A stretch of DNA of 39,153 nt, taken from assembly GCA_964512485.1 (NCBI GenBank), contig CAZEHJ010000028.1, positions 1 to 39,153 on the forward strand, in the 5' to 3' direction. Shown piece after piece: positions 6,535 to 14,978 of this stretch (its first letter is position 1; every line of letters starts with the position of its first letter). The notes below the pieces were generated by a model, which saw only the letters and a list, made by a program, of their open reading frames with translations, did no database searches and had not been told where the DNA came from. Origin of the DNA: CAZEHJ01 sp964512485. Lineage in GTDB: Bacteria; Bacteroidota; Rhodothermia; Rhodothermales; UBA10348. The translations under genes and the position numbers were made by a program.

Positions 6535-8891
6535 CCAGATCCCAAATTCCATCGAAGCCATTCACCCGGGTTGCCGTTATCGGAGCAGGCACCATGGGAG
6601 CACAGATCGCTGCGCATTTTGCAAATGCCGGGCTGAACGTTGAACTGCTGGACATTCCGGCTGAAGGCGATAATCGAAATGCAATTGTCGAAAATGCCTT
6701 CAAACGCATAGGCAAGCTGAAGCCTGCTCCAATGTTTTCTGCGGAATCGGCAAAGAGGATCCGGCTCGGTAATCTTGAAGACCACCTGGATCGCCTGTCG
6801 GAGGTGGAGTGGGTCGTCGAGGCGATCGTCGAACGATTGGACATCAAGACATCGCTCTTCGAAAAAATCGATTCGGTTGTATCCGAAGGCACGATCGTCT
6901 CCAGCAACACCAGTGGTATATCTATTTCGGACCTGGTCCGGGGAAGAAGCGAGTCATTCAAGTCCCGTTTCCTGGGGACCCATTTTTTCAACCCTCCCAG
7001 ATACCTCAAGTTGTTCGAGGTCATTCCCGGAGTTGATACCGACCCCGCTGTCACGACACGCATAAGCGAATTTGCGCGGATGCATCTGGGGAAGGGCGTC
7101 GTGATCGCCAAGGATTCGCCTTATTTCATAGGAAACAGAATCGGCATATTCGCCATGTTGCTGGCATTGAAAGAGCGTAGCGAGCATGGATTTACGATGG
7201 AGGAAGTCGACCTGCTGACAGGTGAGTTGGTGGGTCATCCCCGATCAGCTTCTTTCCGGACCGCCGATGTGGTGGGACTGGATGTAATGAGAGCCGTGAT
7301 CGAAAACCTCGGCAAGTCGGTCGCGGATGACGAATCCCGTGACGTGTTCACTGTTTCGGATGAGCTGGCGGGTCTTGTGGAATCGGGGCAACTGGGCGCG
7401 AAGACTCGTGCTGGATACTACAAGAAGGAAGACCGCGAAATCCGCTCCTGGAATCCCGAAAGCGGTAAATACGAATCAGCCCGGGACATGAATTTGGACT
7501 CTGTCTCGGCGATCAGGAAACAGGGCGGATTGAGCAACCGTCTGGCGGCGCTATTCTCGGACGAATCCCGTGTCGGGGACTCCTTCAGGCGCACAACTCT
7601 TCCGCTTCTGGCGTACGCATCGCGACGAATACCCGAAATCACAGAAAGCCCGGAATCTGTTGACAACGCCTTGAAATGGGGCTTTGGGTGGCAAAAAGGA
7701 CCATTCGAGATCTGGGATACACTCGGGTTTGACGCAGTTCGTACGAAAATGGGGGAAATGAAAATTTCAGTTCCTGACTGGATCAGTTCATTGGACAGTG
7801 ACTTCAGCTTTTACGGAAACGATTCAGGAGCAGATTCTGTCTTCGTTCCGTCGCAAGCAGGATATCAGGTCATTGAACGGTCTGCTGATGAAATGACGTA
7901 TGCGTCACTGCGGGATGTGTTGAAGGAATCTGACAGCACGCTGCTGAGACGACTCACTGATGATGTCGCGATTCTCGAATTCCGCTCGAAAGCAAACACG
8001 ATGGGGTCGGGCGTGGTCACCGACCTGATGGAAGCAGTACGGCTGGTCGAAAACAGGTCGGACCTTCGAGGATTGGTGGTAGCAAATGCGGGATCGAATT
8101 TTTCGGTTGGCGCCAATCTGGCTGAAATGGGTCAGGCGTTGCTGGCCGGTAAGTTCGACCTGATCGCAATTGCCGTGGCCCGCTTCCAGATGGCAATGCA
8201 GGTAGTCAGGAACAGCTCCAAGCCAGTAGTCGTCGCCTGCCACTCCCGTGTTCTGGGAGGGGCAACGGAGCTCATGATGTCGTGCAGGACGCCTGTCGCT
8301 GCCGCTGAAAGTTATCTCGGTTTGGTTGAACTGGGTGTAGGATTGATCCCGGCAGGGACCGGATGTCTGCGTCTGATGGAAAGCGCAGCTTCCGCCTCGC
8401 CCGGACAACACCCCAGTGAAATCCTTCAGCAACTTCAACTCCGCTTCAAGCAAGTGGCTATGGCTGAAGTGTCCAGCAGCGCCAGGAACGCAATGGAAAT
8501 GGGTTATCTGGCGAACAGCGCGCCTGTGGTGATGCGCGAGGAAAGGAGATTCTTTGTCGCCGCCGCCGAGGTTAGGCGATTTTCCGAGCAGGGTTATGTA
8601 CCTCAGTCAGATGCGCCGTTTGTCCGGGTTCTGGGCGCACCTGGACGTGCGGCCCTCGAATCAATGGCGTATCAATTCCATCAAGGTCGTTTTATTTCCG
8701 ATTATGATTTTCTTCTCGCAAAAAAACTAGCGTACGTGATGACAGGAGGTGATTTGACTGGGAATGCTGAAGTGTCTCAGACTCACATTCTGGATCTTGA
8801 ACGGGAAGTATTCCTGAGCCTTCTTGGAGAGAAGAAAACCCAGGAACGCATCCGACACCTGCTGGAGAAGGGAAAACCACTCAGAAACTGA
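6531..8891 (+). CDS. fadN: 3-hydroxyacyl-CoA dehydrogenase / enoyl-CoA hydratase, FadN type
   Basis: Bifunctional beta-oxidation enzyme that hydrates trans-2-enoyl-CoA and then oxidises the 3-hydroxyacyl-CoA with NAD+. Of 786 residues, the N-terminal dehydrogenase carries the Rossmann motif VAVIGAGTMGAQIAAHF (residues 14-30) and the catalytic-histidine region GTHFFNPPRYLKLFEVIPG, followed by the dehydrogenase C-terminal domains. The crotonase domain is at the C-terminus (about residues 475-690), with VGANLAEM as the oxyanion segment and both usual acidic positions present (GGATEL and GLVELGVG). This order, dehydrogenase first, is that of Bacillus FadN (about 789 residues) and the reverse of E. 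coli FadB. The gene starts inside the fadD stop (ATGA) and is followed by fadA. Confidence 0.95.
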   Translation: MTRSQIPSKPFTRVAVIGAGTMGAQIAAHFANAGLNVELLDIPAEGDNRNAIVENAFKRIGKLKPAPMFSAESAKRIRLGNLEDHLDRLSEVEWVVEAIVERLDIKTSLFEKIDSVVSEGTIVSSNTSGISISDLVRGRSESFKSRFLGTHFFNPPRYLKLFEVIPGVDTDPAVTTRISEFARMHLGKGVVIAKDSPYFIGNRIGIFAMLLALKERSEHGFTMEEVDLLTGELVGHPRSASFRTADVVGLDVMRAVIENLGKSVADDESRDVFTVSDELAGLVESGQLGAKTRAGYYKKEDREIRSWNPESGKYESARDMNLDSVSAIRKQGGLSNRLAALFSDESRVGDSFRRTTLPLLAYASRRIPEITESPESVDNALKWGFGWQKGPFEIWDTLGFDAVRTKMGEMKISVPDWISSLDSDFSFYGNDSGADSVFVPSQAGYQVIERSADEMTYASLRDVLKESDSTLLRRLTDDVAILEFRSKANTMGSGVVTDLMEAVRLVENRSDLRGLVVANAGSNFSVGANLAEMGQALLAGKFDLIAIAVARFQMAMQVVRNSSKPVVVACHSRVLGGATELMMSCRTPVAAAESYLGLVELGVGLIPAGTGCLRLMESAASASPGQHPSEILQQLQLRFKQVAMAEVSSSARNAMEMGYLANSAPVVMREERRFFVAAAEVRRFSEQGYVPQSDAPFVRVLGAPGRAALESMAYQFHQGRFISDYDFLLAKKLAYVMTGGDLTGNAEVSQTHILDLEREVFLSLLGEKKTQERIRHLLEKGKPLRN

Positions 8892-8955
8892 CGGATGCGA
8901 AACCAGCAAACGAATTGACAACCAACCAGTCGAATTGAGCAATAATGGACAGAAA

Positions 8956-10149
8956 ATGAAAACCAGTTCATCTGCATATATCGTTTCATCATTGAGATCC
9001 GCCGTCGGGAAGGCTCACCGCGGGACGCTTCGAAATGTCCGGCCTGAGGATATGGCCGCCCGCCTGGTTCGGGCGACTCTGGATACAGCACCTGATCTTC
9101 CAGACGAGATGGTTGATGATGTTCTCATTGGTTGTGCGATGCCCGAAGGCGCTCAGGGAATGAATGTGGGAAGGCTGATTGCCCAAAAGGCAAAGCTCCC
9201 CGATTCGGTGCCGGGCGCTACGATGAATCGATTCTGTTCCTCAGGATTGCAGACCATTGCCATGGCGACACAGGCCATATCCAGCGGATTCGCCGATGTG
9301 GTTGTTGCCGGTGGCGTTGAGTCCATGAGCCAAATTCCAATGACCGGGTTTTACTACCAACCCGATCCTGACATGATACGAGAAGACCCTGACGTCTACG
9401 TATCCATGGGTAATACCGCTGAAAACGTTGCGGAGAAGTATCAAATCTCGAGGGAAGAGCAAGATCGATTTGCACTTCAGAGCCATATCCGAGCTCTGGA
9501 GGCTATCCAATCAGGAAAATTTGCACAGGAAATCGTCCCACTTGACATAATTCGTGACACAGTCATCGACGGTAAGCCGGTTCGCGATGAAGTGGTTTTC
9601 GATACGGACGAAGGACCTCGTGCAGGCTCATCGCTGGAAGCTCTGGCTCGACTGAGACCTGTCTTCAGACAGGGAGGCAGCGTGACCGCAGGCAACTCGT
9701 CCCAGATGTCCGATGGCGCTGCAGCTTCGCTGATCGTCAGCGAGTCTGCGCTTCAGGAATATAATCTGACCCCACTGGCCCGTCTCGTGGGCTTCGCTGT
9801 GGCTGGAGTGGCACCTGAAGTGATGGGCATTGGTCCAATTGCCGCCATCCCAAAGGTCCTCAAGCAGACCGGACTGAAGACTTCGGATATCGGCCTCGTA
9901 GAATTGAACGAAGCGTTTGCCTCGCAGTCGCTCGCTGTGATTCGTGAGACAGGCTTTGACGAGAGCATCGTAAACGTCAACGGTGGAGCAATTGCTCTTG
10001 GTCATCCACTGGGATGCACGGGAGCCAAATTGACCGCCACTCTTCTGCACGAGATGCGCCGCAGGAACGTCAGATACGGCATCTGTACGATGTGTATTGG
10101 CGGAGGAATGGGCGCTGCGGCAGTCTTTGAACTCAACGGCCTGTCCTGA
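8956..10149 (+). CDS. fadA: Acetyl-CoA C-acyltransferase (3-ketoacyl-CoA thiolase)
   Basis: Thiolase that cleaves 3-ketoacyl-CoA with CoA to release acetyl-CoA, closing the beta-oxidation cycle. The ATG at 8956 gives 397 residues, the standard family length; an open frame extending to 8824 would run into fadN and add non-homologous sequence. Catalytic residues are visible: the nucleophile Cys94 in NRFCSSGLQT, His350 in GGAIALGHPLGCTGAK, and Cys380 in CTMCIGGGMGAA. The protein begins directly with the thiolase fold (AYIVSSLRSAVGKAHRGTL), with no signal peptide. It lies 64 bases after fadN and 109 bases before fadE, in the order fadN-fadA-fadE known from Bacillus. It probably forms a soluble complex or shares substrate with FadN. 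Confidence 0.96.
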   Translation: MKTSSSAYIVSSLRSAVGKAHRGTLRNVRPEDMAARLVRATLDTAPDLPDEMVDDVLIGCAMPEGAQGMNVGRLIAQKAKLPDSVPGATMNRFCSSGLQTIAMATQAISSGFADVVVAGGVESMSQIPMTGFYYQPDPDMIREDPDVYVSMGNTAENVAEKYQISREEQDRFALQSHIRALEAIQSGKFAQEIVPLDIIRDTVIDGKPVRDEVVFDTDEGPRAGSSLEALARLRPVFRQGGSVTAGNSSQMSDGAAASLIVSESALQEYNLTPLARLVGFAVAGVAPEVMGIGPIAAIPKVLKQTGLKTSDIGLVELNEAFASQSLAVIRETGFDESIVNVNGGAIALGHPLGCTGAKLTATLLHEMRRRNVRYGICTMCIGGGMGAAAVFELNGLS

Positions 10150-10258
10150 AGCATATTTGACAACTGAACAAATTGAAATCAATCACAAACTGATCCCCAG
10201 ATCAACATCCACCCAATCGGCTGAGAATCACTTTTGAATCGGAAAACCGCTTTTAGCC

Positions 10259-12724
10259 ATGGATCTGCCATTTTACTCCTTTTTTGAGCTTGTACCGTTC
10301 GACTGGATCGTACCGGTCGTAATCACTCTTGCCGTGTTGCATCTCGGTTTTCACGGCTTCGGAATCAAAGCCTGGCTGGGGCTCGCCGCTGTAATTCTGT
10401 ATGGATGCGGTGTTGGCCTATGGTTGTGGATGGTATGGGCGGGTGCTTTGCTTCTATTCGCCGTTCCTGTGATCAGGCGGATCCTCAGTGCCGGCGTGAT
10501 GAAATTGCTTGTGGCGCTCAAGTTTCTACCAACCATCTCGAAGACGGAGCAAGAAGCCATCGATGCGGGGACGACCTGGGTAGAAGGAGAGTTGTTTTCG
10601 GGAAATCCGGACTTTAAAAGCATCTTGAGGGAAGATTACCCGGGGCTGTCGGAAGAGGAGCAGGCGTTCATGGACGGCGCGGCACAGGAAGTGTGTGATG
10701 CGACCGAAGATTGGGATGTGTTTCAGCGAAGAGACTTGTCTCCTGAAACCTGGGAGCTTCTCAAGAAGCATCGGTTCTTCGGGATGATCATCCCCAAAGA
10801 ATATGGAGGATTGGGCTTTTCTGCCTCGGCGAACAGTGCAGTCGTCGGTAAAATGAGCTCGGCAAATGCTGTTTTGGGAATTACGGTGATGGTTCCTAAT
10901 TCGCTGGGCCCCGCTGAACTGTTAATTCATTACGGCACCGAAGAGCAGAAAAACTACTATTTGCCACGTCTCGCGTCGCACGAGGAAATTCCAGCGTTCG
11001 CCTTGACAGAACCAGGAGCTGGATCAGATGCCGGGGCAATGTCCGCCAGGGGTGAAGTTTTCAAAGGAGACGACGGACGCCTCAAGATTCGGCTCAACTG
11101 GAACAAGCGATACATTACGCTGGCACCTATTTCAACAGTTCTCGGTCTGGCGTTTAAACTGTATGACCCGGAGGAGTTGTTGGGGAAAGGAAAAAATCTG
11201 GGGATCACGTGCGCTCTTGTCTCAAGCGATTCGAAAGGAGTCGATAATGGAAACAGGCATGATCCACTGGGAATACCATTTTATAATGGGCCTACATATG
11301 GCAGAGATGTTATTGTTGACCTGGAGAAGGGAGTCATCGGAGGAACGGATGGTGTTGGCCGTGGGTGGCGGATGCTGATGGAATCGCTGGCTGCAGGCCG
11401 TGGAATCTCTCTTCCGGCGGTTGGAACCTACGGGACGAAGACCGTAGCTCGGGTAGCCGGCGCCCATGCCGTAATCCGCAAACAGTTTGGTCTTTCGATC
11501 GGAAAATTTGAAGGCATCGAAGAGCCTCTCGCCCGAATTGGGGGATATGCTTATCTGCTCGATGCGGCGCGACGCTTCACGAACGGGGCGTTGGATAAAG
11601 GTGGGAAACCAGCTGTTGTGACTGCGATCATGAAATACAACGCAACTGAATTATTCAGGGAGGCGATCAACGACGGGATGGATATTCTCGGTGGCAACGC
11701 TATTTCTCGAGGCCCGAGAAATGCATTGGCGCATGCATATATCAATACGCCCATTGGTGTGACCGTTGAAGGAGCGAACATTCTTACGCGGACACTGATC
11801 ATATTCGGTCAGGGCGCGATTCGATCTCATCCGTGGGTATTGAAAGAGGTTCAGGCACTGGAGAATGGTGATGTTAAGGCCTTCGATGTGGCATTTTGGG
11901 GCCATGTGGGACTGGTCATTCAAAACACCTTCAGATCCGTGTTGCTCTCGCTCACGAGGGGACGACTTGCTCCTTCACCGGTTCGAGGACCGGCCGCCAA
12001 ATATTATCGCAAATTGGCGTGGGCATCAGCCTCGTTCAGCATTCTTGCAGATCTTGCGCTTGCCTTGATGGGGGGAACACTGAAACGGAAGGAGAAGATT
12101 ACGGGCAGGTTCGCTGACATTTTCTCGTGGATGTATCTGGCCACGGCCACCCTTCACCGGTTTGAAGCGGAAGGCCAGCTGAAAGAAGACGCGCCATTTT
12201 TCCGTTGGGCAATGGACACGTCTTTTTTCCGGATGCAGTCTGCTTTTGATGAGCTGTATTTCAGCCTCCGGCTACCGATCATCAGTTGGCTGTTCAGGGG
12301 CCCAGTGGGTATGTACTCGCGGATGAACAGATTTTCTGCCGGGCCAACAGACCGTGATGGACACGAGGTTGCTTCGATTTTGCAGCAGCCGGGCCCTCAA
12401 CGAGATCGACTTACGGACGGGATGTATGTTGCTACAGATGTCAGTCGCCCGACCGGTCGACTTGAGCGTGCCATGTTGGCAAGCGTTGAGACTGCGCCGA
12501 TCCATTCTATACTCAAAAAGGCCAGCCGCTCCGGGAAATTGGGAAAAGGATCGCTTTCCTCCCAGCTCACTTCAGCAGTTGACCTGGGCATTCTCACTCA
12601 AGATCAGGCGAGCGCCCTGGCGCAAGCTGAAAAACTGAGGGATGACGCGATTCAGGTCGACTCATTTTCTCTGGCTGAATACAAGAAAACGTCGTTCATA
12701 CGCGAATCCGTAGGTACGTTTTGA
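10259..12724 (+). CDS. fadE: Acyl-CoA dehydrogenase, long E. coli FadE type
   Basis: Flavoenzyme that catalyses the first oxidation of beta-oxidation, acyl-CoA to trans-2-enoyl-CoA. At 821 residues it matches the long enterobacterial FadE (about 814), not the 380-600-residue acyl-CoA dehydrogenases usual in Bacillus-type operons. Seen: two N-terminal hydrophobic segments (about residues 14-75), then TISKTEQEAIDAGTTWVEGE, the core dehydrogenase with IPAFALTEPGAGSDAGA and LNWNKRYITLAPISTVLGLA, and FAD/substrate-region motifs such as GVTVEGANILTRTLIIFGQG, followed by a DUF1974-like C-terminal domain of about 280 residues. These motifs are nearly the same as I recall for E. coli FadE. It is probably membrane-associated. 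It ends 152 bases before a small CsbD-like gene. Confidence 0.95.
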   Translation: MDLPFYSFFELVPFDWIVPVVITLAVLHLGFHGFGIKAWLGLAAVILYGCGVGLWLWMVWAGALLLFAVPVIRRILSAGVMKLLVALKFLPTISKTEQEAIDAGTTWVEGELFSGNPDFKSILREDYPGLSEEEQAFMDGAAQEVCDATEDWDVFQRRDLSPETWELLKKHRFFGMIIPKEYGGLGFSASANSAVVGKMSSANAVLGITVMVPNSLGPAELLIHYGTEEQKNYYLPRLASHEEIPAFALTEPGAGSDAGAMSARGEVFKGDDGRLKIRLNWNKRYITLAPISTVLGLAFKLYDPEELLGKGKNLGITCALVSSDSKGVDNGNRHDPLGIPFYNGPTYGRDVIVDLEKGVIGGTDGVGRGWRMLMESLAAGRGISLPAVGTYGTKTVARVAGAHAVIRKQFGLSIGKFEGIEEPLARIGGYAYLLDAARRFTNGALDKGGKPAVVTAIMKYNATELFREAINDGMDILGGNAISRGPRNALAHAYINTPIGVTVEGANILTRTLIIFGQGAIRSHPWVLKEVQALENGDVKAFDVAFWGHVGLVIQNTFRSVLLSLTRGRLAPSPVRGPAAKYYRKLAWASASFSILADLALALMGGTLKRKEKITGRFADIFSWMYLATATLHRFEAEGQLKEDAPFFRWAMDTSFFRMQSAFDELYFSLRLPIISWLFRGPVGMYSRMNRFSAGPTDRDGHEVASILQQPGPQRDRLTDGMYVATDVSRPTGRLERAMLASVETAPIHSILKKASRSGKLGKGSLSSQLTSAVDLGILTQDQASALAQAEKLRDDAIQVDSFSLAEYKKTSFIRESVGTF

Positions 12725-12737
12725 TGCTTCATCTCAA

Positions 12738-12754
12738 ACGGGTTCAATCCCCGT
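12738..12754 (+). other. tRNA T-arm-like hairpin (possible tRNA remnant)
   Basis: ACGGG (12738-12742), the seven-base loop TTCAATC and CCCGT (12750-12754) form a perfect five-bp stem identical in layout to a tRNA T-arm, followed by AGCCCTA, which could pass for a 3' acceptor strand. No D-arm, anticodon arm or matching 5' acceptor strand precedes it, because that sequence is the fadE C-terminus. It may be a tRNA 3' remnant or attachment-site scar, or chance. This is the only structure I see in the 152-base gap between fadE and the next gene. Confidence 0.3.
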
Positions 12755-12876
12755 AGCCCTATTCAAACAACTCAGGACGACGGGGAAACACTAAAAACGA
12801 CCCTGAACGGGAATTATGCCCATAAATTCTTACCTTATGAAGCTCTTAGCCATGACATAGACAACCCCAAATTTCG

Positions 12877-13071
12877 ATGGCAACCCAAAGTATGAATGAC
12901 AGCTGGGCCCGGGTCGTAGACCAGATCAAAACGATCTGGAGCGATCAGGAATTCGGTGATACCGAAATGAAAAAAGCCCGTGGTAAACTGTCAGTGATGG
13001 TCGATCTTATCCACGAGAAAACCGGAGAGCCCAAGCCAGATATCATTCAGAAGATATCTGCTTTTCTCTAG
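12877..13071 (+). CDS. Small CsbD-like stress protein
   Basis: A 64-residue soluble, charged, helical protein that resembles the CsbD family of general stress proteins. It has an N-terminal W-x3-V-x2-I-x3-W pattern (SWARVVDQIKTIW) and a second half KKARGKLSVMVDLIHEKTG, analogous to the G-K-x3-L-x-G-x-I-Q-x3-G region of CsbD. The glycine in the middle of that region is not conserved, so the match is partial. The molecular function of CsbD proteins is not established. An alternative start is the ATG six codons in (MNDSW). It lies between fadE and the strong terminator at 13096, in the same direction, and so may be the last gene of the fad transcript. Confidence 0.6.
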   Translation: MATQSMNDSWARVVDQIKTIWSDQEFGDTEMKKARGKLSVMVDLIHEKTGEPKPDIIQKISAFL

Positions 13072-13095
13072 CGGAAAATCTCCTTGAGTTCAGAT

Positions 13096-13127
13096 AAGCC
13101 CGGCCTTCAAGGCCGGGCTTTTTTTTT
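13096..13127 (+). terminator. Intrinsic terminator closing the fad operon
   Basis: GCCCGGCC (13098-13105) and GGCCGGGC (13111-13118) pair across TTCAA, extended by AA/TT on the outside, and run directly into nine T residues (13119-13127). It begins 24 bases after the CsbD-like stop codon and is one of the clearest terminators in the window. Confidence 0.95.
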
Positions 13128-13170
13128 GCCGGCCGTTTTCAATAACCAGTCGACTCCGTTATTCAACCAT

Positions 13171-14865
13171 ATGAGTGACTTTCAGGAATCCCGATCCATC
13201 GGGGAAGATGTGGACCCGAAATCAGCGCGATTCAAAAAACGATCGGACGCTTACAACGACCTTTTGTCCGAGTACGCTCTGCGCCAGCAAGAAGTGTACG
13301 CAGGCGGAGGCGAGAAGCGTCAGAAACGCGAACACGATCGAGGGAAAATGCTTGCTCGAGAACGCATTGAGGGCTTGATCGACGAGGGTTCAGACTTCCA
13401 GGAAATAGGCACGTTCGCCGCCTGGGGGATGTATGAGGAAGAGGGTGGTTGCCCCTCAGCCGGAACGGTGATGGGAACGGGTCATGTCAGCGGAAGACTG
13501 TGCATGATTGTAGCAAACGACGCGACGGTCAAAGCCGGTGCCTGGTTTCCACTAACCGCCAAGAAGAATATCCGGGCACAGGAAATCGCTCTGGAAAACC
13601 ACTTGCCCATCATTTACCTGGTGGACTCCGCAGGCGTGTTTCTTCCAATGCAGGATGAGATTTTTCCAGACAGGGATCATTTCGGACGCATATTCAGAAA
13701 CAACGCCGTGCTTTCGGCCAAAGGAATTCCACAGATTGCTGCAATAATGGGCAGCTGCGTTGCAGGAGGTGCATACCTGCCCATCATGAGCGATGAGGCA
13801 TTGATTGTAGACGGAACGGGCTCTGTTTTCTTGGCCGGGCCTTTCCTTGTCAGAGCGGCAATTGGAGAACAGGTAGACAAAGAAACGTTGGGGGGCGCTT
13901 CAACACATTCTGAAGTTTCGGGAGTAACCGATTACAAGGTCCCCGACGACGAAACGTGTCTGAAAACAATTCGTGATCTTGTCTCGCGAATGGGGCCCGA
14001 AGAAAAAGCGGGATTCAATCGATCAGACGTCAAGGAGCCGGCACATGACGCGTCGGAACTAACCGGAATATTGCCGGAAACGGGTGCCGAACCTTACGAC
14101 ATGTACGACCTGCTGGGTCGAATTATAGACGCCGATAGCTGGACCGAATACAAGGAAGAATACGGAAAGACACTCCTGACGGGTTACGCCAGAATCGATG
14201 GATGGAGCATAGGTGTGGTCGCAAATCAAAGGGGAATCGTGAAAGCCAGGGTGGGTGTAAAAGCTCAAACCGATGAGATGCAGGCCGGAGGTGTGATCTA
14301 TTCCGATTCGGCTGACAAGGCGGCACGATTCATCATGAACTGCAACCAGAAACGCATTCCTCTGCTTTTCGTCCAGGATGTTACCGGGTTTATGGTCGGT
14401 TCTCGAGCCGAACACGGGGGCATCATCAAGGACGGGGCGAAAATGGTAAATGCCGTATCGAATTCGGTGGTACCGAAGTTCACCGTGATCGTCGGTAATT
14501 CGTACGGAGCCGGTAACTACGCCATGTGCGGTCGGGCGTACGATCCCCGAATGATCTGTGCCTGGCCATCGGCAAGAATTGCGGTGATGGGCGGAGCACA
14601 AGCAGCCAAAACCCTCCTTCAGATCAGAAAGGCACAGGCTGAGCGCGGCGGCTCGGCACTTTCGGAGGAAGAACAACATAAGATGTTGGCGCAGATCCAG
14701 GAGACCTACGACAACCAGACGACTCCATATTATGCTGCTGCGAGAATGTGGGTTGATGAAATTGTTCGACCGGAAGAAACCCGTCAATGGATCAGCCGGG
14801 GTTTGGAGATCGCAGACTTGAATCCTGATATTCCACCGTTCAATCCAGGAGTCATTCAAACATAG
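13171..14865 (+). CDS. Acyl-CoA carboxylase beta subunit (methylcrotonyl-CoA carboxylase-like)
   Basis: Carboxyltransferase subunit of a biotin-dependent acyl-CoA carboxylase. The ATG at 13171 gives 564 residues; an upstream in-frame start would place the terminator inside the gene. Both crotonase-fold halves of the carboxyltransferase are present. Diagnostic segments are GGCPSAGTVMGTGHVSGR, YLVDSAGVFLP, GSCVAGGAYLPIMSDE, and in the second half GGIIKDGAKMVNAV, GNSYGAGNYAMCGRAYDPR and RIAVMGGAQAA. The GGIxKDGAKMV plus NYxMCGRAY pattern and the length point to methylcrotonyl-CoA carboxylase (leucine degradation) or geranyl-CoA carboxylase rather than propionyl-CoA carboxylase. No biotin carboxylase or biotin carrier subunit is adjacent, so the partner must lie elsewhere. 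No evident promoter; it follows the terminator by 43 bases. Confidence 0.88.
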   Translation: MSDFQESRSIGEDVDPKSARFKKRSDAYNDLLSEYALRQQEVYAGGGEKRQKREHDRGKMLARERIEGLIDEGSDFQEIGTFAAWGMYEEEGGCPSAGTVMGTGHVSGRLCMIVANDATVKAGAWFPLTAKKNIRAQEIALENHLPIIYLVDSAGVFLPMQDEIFPDRDHFGRIFRNNAVLSAKGIPQIAAIMGSCVAGGAYLPIMSDEALIVDGTGSVFLAGPFLVRAAIGEQVDKETLGGASTHSEVSGVTDYKVPDDETCLKTIRDLVSRMGPEEKAGFNRSDVKEPAHDASELTGILPETGAEPYDMYDLLGRIIDADSWTEYKEEYGKTLLTGYARIDGWSIGVVANQRGIVKARVGVKAQTDEMQAGGVIYSDSADKAARFIMNCNQKRIPLLFVQDVTGFMVGSRAEHGGIIKDGAKMVNAVSNSVVPKFTVIVGNSYGAGNYAMCGRAYDPRMICAWPSARIAVMGGAQAAKTLLQIRKAQAERGGSALSEEEQHKMLAQIQETYDNQTTPYYAAARMWVDEIVRPEETRQWISRGLEIADLNPDIPPFNPGVIQT

Positions 14866-14978
14866 GAATCCGTCCGTCCCCTGCGAGAATCTCCCCAGCG
14901 AGAATCTCGGTAGCCAGAATCACGATTGCTTATCTCACTTGACCTCCCTGAAATCACCATCGCATAGTAAGAGACACC

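Noticed and set aside
6359..7111. Long open frame (250 residues) on the minus strand opposite the fadD end and fadN start.
   Set aside because: It is antisense to two well-supported genes, with no recognisable domain or leader; it is a frame shadow.
12738..12760. Complete tRNA gene.
   Set aside because: Only a T-arm can be formed; the bases upstream are fadE coding sequence with no D-arm, anticodon arm or matching acceptor strand.
13084..13170. Upstream in-frame start for the carboxylase at 13084.
   Set aside because: It would translate through the terminator hairpin and T-run at 13096-13127; the ATG at 13171 gives the family length.
14059..14859. Long minus-strand open frame (266 residues) opposite the carboxylase gene.
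   Set aside because: No family motif, and the plus-strand gene has clear carboxyltransferase motifs throughout the same region.
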